NCBI RefSeq assembly: GCF_026262505.1
Contig: NC_067208.1
Location: 15,757,962-15,821,961 of the forward strand
DNA: 64,000 nucleotides
Reading direction: 5' to 3'
From: Trichomonas vaginalis G3
Taxonomy: Eukaryota > Parabasalia > Trichomonadida > Trichomonadidae
The position numbers and the translations under genes were made by a program. The notes beneath the pieces are model-generated. The model was not told where the DNA came from, searched no databases, and worked only from the letters and a program-made list of their open reading frames with translations. Below, piece by piece: positions 36,176 to 44,336 of the stretch. Position 1 is the stretch's first letter. Each line of letters opens with the position of its first letter.

Positions 36176-37827
36176 ATGATTAAACAACAGCAACCACAAC
36201 AACTTAAGGCACAAACCATTACATACGCCACATATGCATATAATTCAAAGACGGCAGAACAAACACAAAGGTTGAAATATGGAGATTTGGAGATAGTATT
36301 GAAAAATGACCATTTCGAATTCGTTTGCAAAGGTGGTGCAGTGATATCAAATATAAAAGAAATTTTATTTATGAATTCAAAAATTAAAGGAATAACGGAT
36401 GATATAACATCAATTCCACCAGAAGAACAGAGATATTACGCATTAAATGCATTTCCTAAAGTTTTGAAGATTGGAAGATTTAATTTAAATGAGGAATTCA
36501 TAAAAGGTTTCCTAAATGACATAATGAAGAAAGCAGATAAGGAATGTGTTGCTGCTGCGTTAGTGAAGAAAGCGGATAAGGAATATGTTAACGAAAAAGA
36601 TAATGAAATTAAAGAAAGAGTTGAATGGTATCATGAATGGACATCAAAGATTTTAAAAACTAAAGCCGATACAGGATGGGTTTCAGGATGTTTAGACCTT
36701 AAAGCAGATAAAACATATGTTAACGATGAGTTAATGAAGAAAGCAGATAAAACATATGTTAACGATGAGTTAGAGAAGAAAGCGGATAAGGAATATGTTA
36801 ACGAAATATACCAAAGTTTGATAGGAACAACAAAAAATATTGAAACTATTGTTGGTGACTTTACTGTCAATGAAGAAAACAAATATTTTAGATGGGAGTT
36901 TGTACACTCCTTAAAAAATGGTATACGGTATAAACTCATTCCGAAAAATAACAATGAAATGTATGTAAGCTATAAAAAGAATGATGGTACACAAGTTAAA
37001 GCTCCATTAGACAACAACTGCTACTTAAACTTATATGGAGACGAACAAAAGAAATATTTAAGAGTTTATGAAATGGCAGATATGACATTGCCTGACCCAG
37101 CTCCAGCACCATATTATTATGACTATGGAGATGACGACAGAACACCACATGTAGATGAACAAAAGCTAACATTATATTTAGATTATTATAGATATAAAAG
37201 ATATAATGCAATAGAAAAACGAGAATAGTATATTATTATACAGATGACAGAAATAAATATTATAGTCAAGATTTTACCTACCCTGAAAACATAAGATTAT
37301 ATTATAAAAAATATTCTGACACAAACCAGAAGAAACCTGAAATAGTTGCACTATATTTTAAGTTCAAAAGAGACAATCCTATAATATCTCATATGTTTGA
37401 TTTAATGAACCCAGTAGGTTCTATTTATACATCTATGGATGTGAGAGGTCCTCAAGTAATGTTTGGTGTTGGTGCATGGGAACAAATAGTCGACAGGTTT
37501 TTGTATTGTGCAAACTCTTCAAAGGAAACAGGTGGAAGTAAAACGATTTCAGGCGAAAATTTACCTGCACACAGTCACTACATAGATTTAAGTACATCTC
37601 AAGCAGGTTGGCATAAGCATAGATATTGGGATTGGTCAGGAATGACAAAAGGTAAAGGATATGATGTTAAAGACGACGTTAAGTTTGCTATAAATTGTTA
37701 CTGGAGTGACACTCAGGGAGAAGGAAACCATACACATTTCGTTTCAGGATATACACAAACAACGGGACAAAGTAAAGACTACATGCCACCTTACATGACT
37801 GTATTCGCATGGTATAGAGTTCATTGA
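36176..37827 (+). pseudogene. fibre protein with tail-collar tip, one frameshift
   Basis: The first open part (36176-37228, 350 codons) carries three to five repeats of the (K)KADK(T/E)YVN type near residues 120-205, a shaft pattern. The second part (from about 37210 to 37827) encodes a linker and the collar-type tip (NPVGSIYTSMDVRGP, IVDRFLYCANSSKE, PPYMTVFAWYR). The two parts are in different frames and join near 37200-37228. The tip is highly similar to the fibre of Maverick 1; the N-terminal part is not. A frameshift at this joint would remove the tip. Confidence 0.7.
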
Positions 37828-38136
37828 ATGTGCTTGACCCAAAGGTCTGGGCTTACCGAATGAACTAAATATATTTTATGTTTGTAATTAATTAGGTAAT
37901 GAAGTAATGGATGAACTGCAGAAAAGAAGTTAAAAGTTTGGGGTCGTTTTGTACAAAAATATTGTGAGTAAATGAACCATTTATTTTTATTGAATTCACC
38001 AAAAATAATGTTTAGGGTAGATGGTTAGATCTAACCCGATTTCTAACCTCATTTCTAACCTCGCCGCTTAGCGGCTCAGATTGCTTTAGCTTTCTCGTGA
38101 ATTTTCATGAATTTCCTTAAGATAGAAAAAATAAAA

Positions 38137-38173
38137 TTAGTTTTAAAATTATTTTTATTTATTTATTTTGTAT
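38137..38173 (+). promoter_or_regulatory. cassette leader (B)
   Basis: TTAGTTTTAAAATTATTTTT plus ATTT, followed by TTTTGTATAAAAG. The first 24 bases occur unchanged at 39546-39569 before the primase-helicase gene, and a looser version precedes the gene of cassette A. It is probably a promoter shared by the cassette family. Confidence 0.5.
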
Positions 38174-38180
38174 AAAAGAT

Positions 38181-39124
38181 ATGATTTCAACAATCGGCAC
38201 AACAACTATTCAAGCCACAACTACAGCACCAAACTCGCTAGTCATGAATCCTACGTCAATGTTGGTAGAGATGAAAAGCTTCATTCCTTCTTCATATACT
38301 TTTGAAACAGAAATCCAGAAGATAAAGCAAGAACTTTTAACAAGTAATTTAGACTGTAGTGCGAAAGATGAAACAAATGAACAGTATCTTTATGAAATGG
38401 AGGACCTCATCGAACATTTGCCTAAACTACCTGAAATTCAGCAGCAAAAACTAACTATTCTGAATTCGACGAAATTGAAGTCAAAGCAACTGACTCAGTA
38501 GAAATTAAGAAATTCATACGTAAAGTAAATTATGAATTCCTTGGTTTTCATTGCAACCATAAAGTTATGGACAAAGATTGCGACATGGTTTATAAAAATA
38601 TTTCTGACCTTTACAAATCCGAAGAATTTAAGACATACGATAACTTTGTTTCATTAGTTGCAAAATGTGTATGGCAGATAAGAGATAAAGATAGAAGAGG
38701 TAAAGTATGGAATGAACAGATAAGACCCGCTATGTTTGAGATGAAGAGAGCAATTGACGCTTTAGTTATTTTAGCTGGTAATGTTTCAATGTATAACGCA
38801 AAAATGAATCCGCAATGTTCAAAATGTAAAGCAGCAATAAGAAAATATAACTACTCAGTCAAAGAGATAGAAAGAATGCGAAACGACTATGCAGACTTAA
38901 AGAAAGAAGCAGAAAAGCCAGCAGAAGATAAAATGGATATGTTGACATTTCTTAATAAAAACTATCCAACAGCAGAAGATTTCCTTTTATCTGACGTCAA
39001 GAAGAAGTATAAAGAAACCTTCGGCATTGTTAAAACATTCGATGTATTAAAAGAAGAAATAGAAGCTACGAAATTGTTTAGAATCTCACGAATTCATAAC
39101 GTTTACCATGTAAAACGTTTATAA
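38181..39124 (+). pseudogene. cassette B protein, one frameshift
   Basis: This is the counterpart of the 313-residue protein at 3434-4375 and nearly identical along most of its length. A single base is missing in a CC pair near 38459 (ACTATTCTGAATTC here against ACTATTCCTGAATTC in the other copy), which ends the first part at 38501. The remainder is open from before 38567 to 39124. The break looks recent. The function is unknown; see cassette A. Confidence 0.8.
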
Positions 39125-39279
39125 ATAATGAGAGTAGAAATGAGGGTAGAAATGAGGTTAGATCTAACCATCTACCCTAAATTTATTTTTGGTCAAAGCT
39201 TCCACGAGAGAAAAGATTCCTCATTCGCTAAGGATTCCAAAAATGAAAAAATCATTGATTTCAGCTGAGAAAATACAGC

Positions 39280-39350
39280 GCTGTCGCGGTTCGAACCACA
39301 GACCCTGACCCCCCATAACACCACCTTAGACCACTGTGCTACGTAGCCTG
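39280..39350 (-). tRNA. tRNA-like sequence (probably not functional)
   Basis: On the minus strand there is an A-box-like TAGCACAGTGG (39331-39341) and, at the right distance, a B-box-like GGTTCGAACC (39288-39297). However, the 7 bases before the A box (GGCTACG) find no partner after the B box, and the T stem pairs only with an unusual loop. It may be a decayed tRNA, a tRNA-derived repeat or a pol III promoter for a small RNA. Confidence 0.25.
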
Positions 39351-39586
39351 TCGACATAAGATATTATAAATTACATATTTGACGTAAATTTATTTCCCAG
39401 TTATTCAATAATTAATTATTTTTGAAGAACTGAAGGTGTCACTATGTCACCATGTGTCACTCGGTTATTTAACTTCTCTGAAAAAATGAGACAACATGAC
39501 ATTTTGACAACATCACTGGAAATATGATGCAGTCCAAAAATAAAGTTAGTTTTAAAATTATTTTTATTTTTTTTATTCCTATATAA

Positions 39587-41869
39587 ATGACAGCAACAAA
39601 CAACAACAGCAACTATATCGTTTCTGATGAAAAAGTTATTGATTCATTAGCTGAGGAATTAGTTGTGGCAGAAACTAAAACCCTCAACGAAAGAATTGGT
39701 GAAAACAAGATTGATTTACATAACTACCTCAAACACGATGGAGGAAGAGGAAGGAAAACTGGTATGGCTTTATTAGTAAATAAAATTTCAAATTTAACGA
39801 TTATAGATGTTGATATCAATAAATCGTACAATGATGAACTTAAAGAAACAGTTAGAAAAGACATTTTATCAAAACTTTCGGATAAAGATGTTATCGTTAA
39901 AACCGCTTCAGGAGGTCTTCACATTTATTGTAACACTAATTTCTTCTATTCAACCTCGAACAGAATGATTAAATGTTATTCTTGCAATGATTATGATATT
40001 GATATCATGACTTCTATGGATGATTCAAAGCGTTCTTTAGTAGTTATGGCTGATTCAAGAGTTCGCAAGAATGCAACAGAACCAATCAATACATACTCAT
40101 TCATTCGTGGAAGTTATGACTCGACCATAACCAGAACAGTGAATGATATATTAAATGATTTGAATATTAAGGTAAGAGTTGAACAAAAGAACGAAGAAAT
40201 AAAGACTATCATGAATGAAAACAAAGATGTAAACATTGACGATAAACTTGCCCAGAGCATATTTGATGGTATTAGTGATTTTGAAGTACATAATGATGGT
40301 GGAAACATGAATTTAGAAAAAGAAATAACATTATTCACACTGTTTCAAGCAATTAATTCGTTACCTAATCATTTAATTAATGAAGCATACGACAACGTTT
40401 ATAACTTCTGCAGTTTAACAGAAAATGCAAAAAGTAATTTTGAAAAAGCACGTAGTAGATATGCACATTTAATGACTTCTCCATTTGTTTTAGTGAAGAT
40501 TCTGAAACTTTATCAAAAGGAATATTATGATGAATATGTTTTACCTTTATTACGTAAGCCAAAAATAACATTTGATATAAAACTTGATGACTCGTTTTTG
40601 ATAACAGATATTAGACGTAAGGCTGAAAATCATCAGTATAAAAACAGTTCTGAAGTAATTGAGGATTTATCACGTGTAATCCGTTTTGTAGATTGTGGAA
40701 ACAAATATTTCATTCAAAAGGACTATAATATCCACGACAAAATGAATCAAATATCATTCGTTCTTCAATCAAACATGAAAGAGTCACTCAAAATGATTAA
40801 ATTATTTAAAGAAGAAGGTAAAACCATAACAGCATGGGACGTACTATTAAATCAATTGTCTTCATTAACCGTTAAGGGTGTTTGCTTTAAATCTGATTCC
40901 CCTGATGTTTTCTCAACGTTTCAAGGTTATAAATACAACATTCTTGAAAAGCCAGATTACTCAAAAATTGAGATGTTTATGGATTTCATTAAAGAAGCCA
41001 TTTGTGATAATAACGATGAAGTGTATAAATACCTTCTCGGGTGGATTGCATCAATGATTCAACATCCTGGAATCAAGAATGAAACAGCAATTATTTTGAA
41101 AGGACTTCAGGGAACAGGTAAAAACAGATTCACAGACATTATTTCTGAACTTCTCGCTGGTTCTTCAATCAAAAACATTACTGAAATAGGTGAGCTAACG
41201 GGTAATTTCAACTCAGTAGTTGAGAATAAAATGTTTCTTGTACTTAATGAACTCAAGAATGTAGGTGAAGATAGACTCGCAAACTTCAACGCTTTGAAAT
41301 CAATTATAACGGATAATGAGATTAGAATTAATGAAAAGAATCAACCTAGAAGAACAGCACAGAATGTTGCCAATTTTATTTTCGTAACTAATAACGTCTA
41401 CCCTGTCAAAATTGAAGTTGGAGACAGAAGATACGTAGTTTTAAGGGTTAATGGTAAATTTAAGGGTCAATTTGATTACTTCAAGAATTTAATGGATTCA
41501 TGCACAAAGGAATTTTATGATAATTTACTGACGTATTTTATGCAATATGACCTTTCATCATTTAATGTACGAATCATTCCGATGACTGAAGCCAAACAAG
41601 ATTTAATAGAATTATCATCAAATCCTTTAGATGTATGGATAAATACACATTATGATGAATTGTGTGCAGGTATGACGTGTAAAAATGCTCTATTCTGCAA
41701 ACCATCAGACATGAAAGACAAAAACTTTCAAATGAGCATTAAAGATAAATGTGATAAGAAACAGAGAAGAATAGATGGTAAACAAACATGGTGTTATGTT
41801 TTGAAAGAAGAAATGAAAGGATTATATAAACAGGTTGAACCAAACGATGATGAGGATTCATTTTACTGA
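39587..41869 (+). CDS. prim-pol / D5-like SF3 primase-helicase
   Basis: This is a protein of 760 residues. An N-terminal archaeo-eukaryotic primase-like domain (about 45-175) shows IIDVDINKS, TASGGLHIYC and YDIDIMTS, the acidic and SxH motifs. The C-terminal SF3 helicase (about 460-680) shows ILKGLQGTGKN (Walker A), MFLVLNELKNVGE (Walker B), NFIFVTNN (motif C) and GDRRYVVLR (Arg finger). It would prime and unwind the element's DNA. It is the intact relative of the broken gene at 1-718. The leader is the same 24 bases as in cassette B. Confidence 0.9.
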   Translation: MTATNNNSNYIVSDEKVIDSLAEELVVAETKTLNERIGENKIDLHNYLKHDGGRGRKTGMALLVNKISNLTIIDVDINKSYNDELKETVRKDILSKLSDKDVIVKTASGGLHIYCNTNFFYSTSNRMIKCYSCNDYDIDIMTSMDDSKRSLVVMADSRVRKNATEPINTYSFIRGSYDSTITRTVNDILNDLNIKVRVEQKNEEIKTIMNENKDVNIDDKLAQSIFDGISDFEVHNDGGNMNLEKEITLFTLFQAINSLPNHLINEAYDNVYNFCSLTENAKSNFEKARSRYAHLMTSPFVLVKILKLYQKEYYDEYVLPLLRKPKITFDIKLDDSFLITDIRRKAENHQYKNSSEVIEDLSRVIRFVDCGNKYFIQKDYNIHDKMNQISFVLQSNMKESLKMIKLFKEEGKTITAWDVLLNQLSSLTVKGVCFKSDSPDVFSTFQGYKYNILEKPDYSKIEMFMDFIKEAICDNNDEVYKYLLGWIASMIQHPGIKNETAIILKGLQGTGKNRFTDIISELLAGSSIKNITEIGELTGNFNSVVENKMFLVLNELKNVGEDRLANFNALKSIITDNEIRINEKNQPRRTAQNVANFIFVTNNVYPVKIEVGDRRYVVLRVNGKFKGQFDYFKNLMDSCTKEFYDNLLTYFMQYDLSSFNVRIIPMTEAKQDLIELSSNPLDVWINTHYDELCAGMTCKNALFCKPSDMKDKNFQMSIKDKCDKKQRRIDGKQTWCYVLKEEMKGLYKQVEPNDDEDSFY

Positions 41870-41890
41870 TGATGAAATACTTGTAAATGA

Positions 41891-41918
41891 GCCGCTAAGC
41901 GGCGAGACCTGAAGGTCT
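41891..41918. repeat. two adjacent mini-hairpins
   Basis: GCCGC-TAA-GCGGC (41891-41903), followed by AGACCT-GA-AGGTCT (41905-41918), lies just after the primase-helicase stop. The first is the exact reverse complement of the hairpin at 38063-38075. Possible terminator or small insertion. Confidence 0.5.
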
Positions 41919-42254
41919 AGCTTTATAAAGTATGATTGGAATTTATTTTTGCCTTCCTCATTAATCCCCCCCATGTTGTCAAAATGTCATGTTGTCTCAT
42001 TTTTTCAGAGAAGTTAAATAACCGAGTGACACATGGTGACATAGTGACACCTTCAGTTATTCAAAAATGCTTCATAAGTGCCTTCCTCATTAATCCCCCC
42101 CATGTTGTCAAAATGTCAAGACCTTCAGGTCTCGTCACACAGTGACTGTTGTCTCATTTTTTCAGAGAAGTTAAATAACCGAGTGACACATGGTGACATA
42201 GTGACACCTTCAGTTATTCAAAAATAATTAACTAAAGATGAACCTAAAAACCAT

Positions 42255-42282
42255 GAGACTTTGTCTCCGGACTCTTTGAGTC
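42255..42282. repeat. two adjacent triloop hairpins
   Basis: GAGAC-TTT-GTCTC (42255-42267) and GACTC-TTT-GAGTC (42270-42282) are separated by two bases, in A/T-rich DNA between cassette C and the next small gene. They have the same design as other mini-hairpins in this element. Confidence 0.55.
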
Positions 42283-42327
42283 ACTTAACGATAAAATAAC
42301 TGATAACAAATTTTTATTTTTATATAA

Positions 42328-42492
42328 ATGAATACCCCACAAGCTCAAAATTTACCACGAATCATAACAAGGGAGGAAATGATAAAAATGATGCAAGAAC
42401 ATGTTAAAAATAACAAACCACTAAAACTGAGAAAATGTGGTTATGCAGTAATGATGGAAAGAGAGATGTTGTCGAAGAGGAATAAAAATTAA
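42328..42492 (+). CDS. small hypothetical protein
   Basis: This 54-residue protein was not recognised. It starts MNTPQAQNLPRIITREEMIK and is basic and helical, with KLRKCGYAVMMEREMLSKRN at the end. The leader TTTTTATTTTTATATAA before the ATG resembles other leaders of this element, and the frame ends 4 bases into the convergent neighbour. A small DNA-binding protein is possible. The short length limits confidence. Confidence 0.45.
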   Translation: MNTPQAQNLPRIITREEMIKMMQEHVKNNKPLKLRKCGYAVMMEREMLSKRNKN

Positions 42493-42752
42493 ATTTGGAT
42501 AGAGTTTAAAAATTCATCTTTATTAAATTCATCTCTTCCAATCAATTTATTTATTCTATTAAATTCTTTTATTTTTGCTTCACCTAGTTTAAGGATTGAA
42601 CGGTAAGTTTCTAATTTTTCGATTATTTCTTTATCGTTTTCAACCCCACCGCATTGTGGCTTCTTTTTGTAATAGCATATTTTTGATTTAATTCTGTTTA
42701 GTTTCTTTTTATATTCATTGTCTGGACTCTTGGCTGCTTTGTTGTCACTCAT
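42489..42752 (-). CDS. small basic hypothetical protein
   Basis: This 87-residue protein was not recognised. It is Lys-rich and helical (YKKKLNRIKSKICYYKKKPQ), probably a short coiled coil, with EFNRINKLIGRDEFNKDEF at the end. It overlaps the convergent gene by four bases. It begins the minus-strand run 42489-48979 only in position, since the polymerase and integrase lie upstream of it on the same strand. Confidence 0.5.
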   Translation of the reverse strand: MSDNKAAKSPDNEYKKKLNRIKSKICYYKKKPQCGGVENDKEIIEKLETYRSILKLGEAKIKEFNRINKLIGRDEFNKDEFLNSIQI

Positions 42753-42772
42753 TTCTTACGAAATAAAAAAAT

Positions 42773-44272
42773 TTAAATATTATTTAAATATAATGGAGTA
42801 ATAAAATAAATCGGAATTTCTATTAATTTCTTGTTAACCTCAACTAATGCATTGCCGTTAATATATCTAACAAATTCAGCTATTGTGTCAAATCTTCGTC
42901 TTCTTTTTGTCATTGATTTATCAGTTTTTCCATAATCGAGATGAATCAAAACTTTATCCCCTTGTTTAAAATTCATGAGCCCCGAATTAATTTGTTCACG
43001 TTTAACATCATTCAACCTTTCCATTTGCTTTCTAATATATTCCCATTCTTTTGAAATATCATTTTTCATTTCCATCGGTTTCATGTTAATAGTTCTATGC
43101 CATGTATTATTGTAATAATATACTAACTGCTGTATGATGGAGTCATGATTTCCATCCCAGTATATCTGACCGTTAACCCCTAACACATCTCTAAGAGTTC
43201 TCATTACCGCATCAACTATTTTATTATGAAACGTATATGGAGAGGATGAAAAGTAAAAATTAATTTGTGGGAAATAATGAGTCATAGCCGCCTGAAATCC
43301 TTTATCACCATCACCCCTGATATTATCTACTCTTTCATGATCTAGTAAGTATTGAATAGCTCTTCTTGTTTCCTGTTCTGTTTTCCCTTTCACCGGAATG
43401 CAATATAAATATCTAGTGTTAATGTTAATGGCAAATAAATAAGTAATATTTCCTTTTGAATATTCCAGATGATCGATTTCGTATGAATAAGGTGAAGGAG
43501 CAAATGAAGGGCGACTAAATTTTTCTTTTAATGGTTGAATTTTCGGGTCAATTGGTTTATTTAATATCTTGAAATCCTTTTTAAAATCTTTTTGCTTCTT
43601 TAATGTTTGAAATGGATATAATAAAGTGAATGATGAAGGATTAACTGAAGGAGGTTTTGGTGTTGCAAGTGGTTTAATTTTATCTGCTTTGATTTTGGAT
43701 TTCATTCCTCCCTTCATTAATTCTGGATGTATTCTATTCATTTGTTTTAAATATGCTGTATATAAAGGTTTGATATACTTTCCCGCTTCGAGTTTATGTT
43801 GAAGGATGAATTCCAAAAGTTGATCTTCATTTAAAAGTCGGGCTGAATATGGTTTAACTAATGAATCATAAATTAAAGCTTGTGCTTCATTTATGGTCTG
43901 AAGGACCTGGGCGTTTTGCACCTTTTGTTTTTGTTCCTTTGGCTTTTGCGGCTCAGGATTATATAATTTATATAATTCATCAATATCTTCTTCTGTTAAT
44001 ACTTTATTTTTGAAATCTTTCAACTGTTTAAGTTGTGATTTAGTTTTTCCCTTTGTATATTCATTATTTTTAATTTTGTCTTTAATTTCAGAAATTATTT
44101 TATCATGATATTTCAAAATTTCATTTTTATAATATGGATAATAATATTCCATATCATCACCCGTTATATTTTTATTATGTTTTTGGAGATATGATTTTAA
44201 TTCATAATAATTAAGAAAATTTTGATTAAATACTAAATCATCAATTAAAATTTTTAAATCTGTGTTATCCAT
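42773..44272 (-). CDS. rve-type integrase with Asp as third catalytic residue
   Basis: This is a protein of 499 residues. A long helical N-terminal region (1-200) is followed by a linker, an RNase H-fold core (about 262-380) and an SH3/chromo-like C-terminus (about 425-495). Core motifs are SYEIDHLEY (D267), IRGDGDKGF (D321/D323) and HNKIVDAVMRTLRD, where D354 stands at the usual Glu. The family joins element ends to host DNA; the clean 6-bp duplication fits its action. The broken integrase of Maverick 1 has Asp at the same place. The frame is intact. Confidence 0.9.
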   Translation of the reverse strand: MDNTDLKILIDDLVFNQNFLNYYELKSYLQKHNKNITGDDMEYYYPYYKNEILKYHDKIISEIKDKIKNNEYTKGKTKSQLKQLKDFKNKVLTEEDIDELYKLYNPEPQKPKEQKQKVQNAQVLQTINEAQALIYDSLVKPYSARLLNEDQLLEFILQHKLEAGKYIKPLYTAYLKQMNRIHPELMKGGMKSKIKADKIKPLATPKPPSVNPSSFTLLYPFQTLKKQKDFKKDFKILNKPIDPKIQPLKEKFSRPSFAPSPYSYEIDHLEYSKGNITYLFAININTRYLYCIPVKGKTEQETRRAIQYLLDHERVDNIRGDGDKGFQAAMTHYFPQINFYFSSSPYTFHNKIVDAVMRTLRDVLGVNGQIYWDGNHDSIIQQLVYYYNNTWHRTINMKPMEMKNDISKEWEYIRKQMERLNDVKREQINSGLMNFKQGDKVLIHLDYGKTDKSMTKRRRRFDTIAEFVRYINGNALVEVNKKLIEIPIYFITPLYLNNI

Positions 44273-44336
44273 TTATATAAAAATAAAATAAATGTTTTAG
44301 GGGTGCTCACCTCTTTGTCTCTTCTGTGGCGATTCA

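Larger units (their letters stand above)
37999..39192. mobile_element. cassette B: inverted-repeat-bounded gene cassette
   Basis: 64-bp inverted repeats (37999-38062 and 39129-39192, roughly 56 of 64 identical) start CCAAAAATAA, contain GGTTAGATCTAACC and three 12-bp iterons of the type TCTAACCTCATT, and enclose one gene. The same gene with related ends is cassette A in Maverick 1. A small GCCGC-TTA-GCGGC hairpin lies directly inside the left end. Confidence 0.6.
39411..42230. mobile_element. cassette C: primase-helicase in iteron inverted repeats
   Basis: The left end (39411-39513) reads TAATTATTTTTGAAGAACTG and on into GTGTCACTATGTCACCATG and TGTCACTCGG iterons. Its inverted match occurs twice at the right, 41973-42068 and 42102-42230. 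The second right copy carries an extra 28 bases including the palindrome AGACCTTCAGGTCT. One gene is enclosed. The design is as in cassettes A and B, with a different iteron sequence. Confidence 0.6.

Noticed and set aside
38063-42282. Bacterial-type rho-independent terminators
   Set aside because: The hairpins lack a consistent T run on one side and the host is eukaryotic. They are reported only as a structural class.
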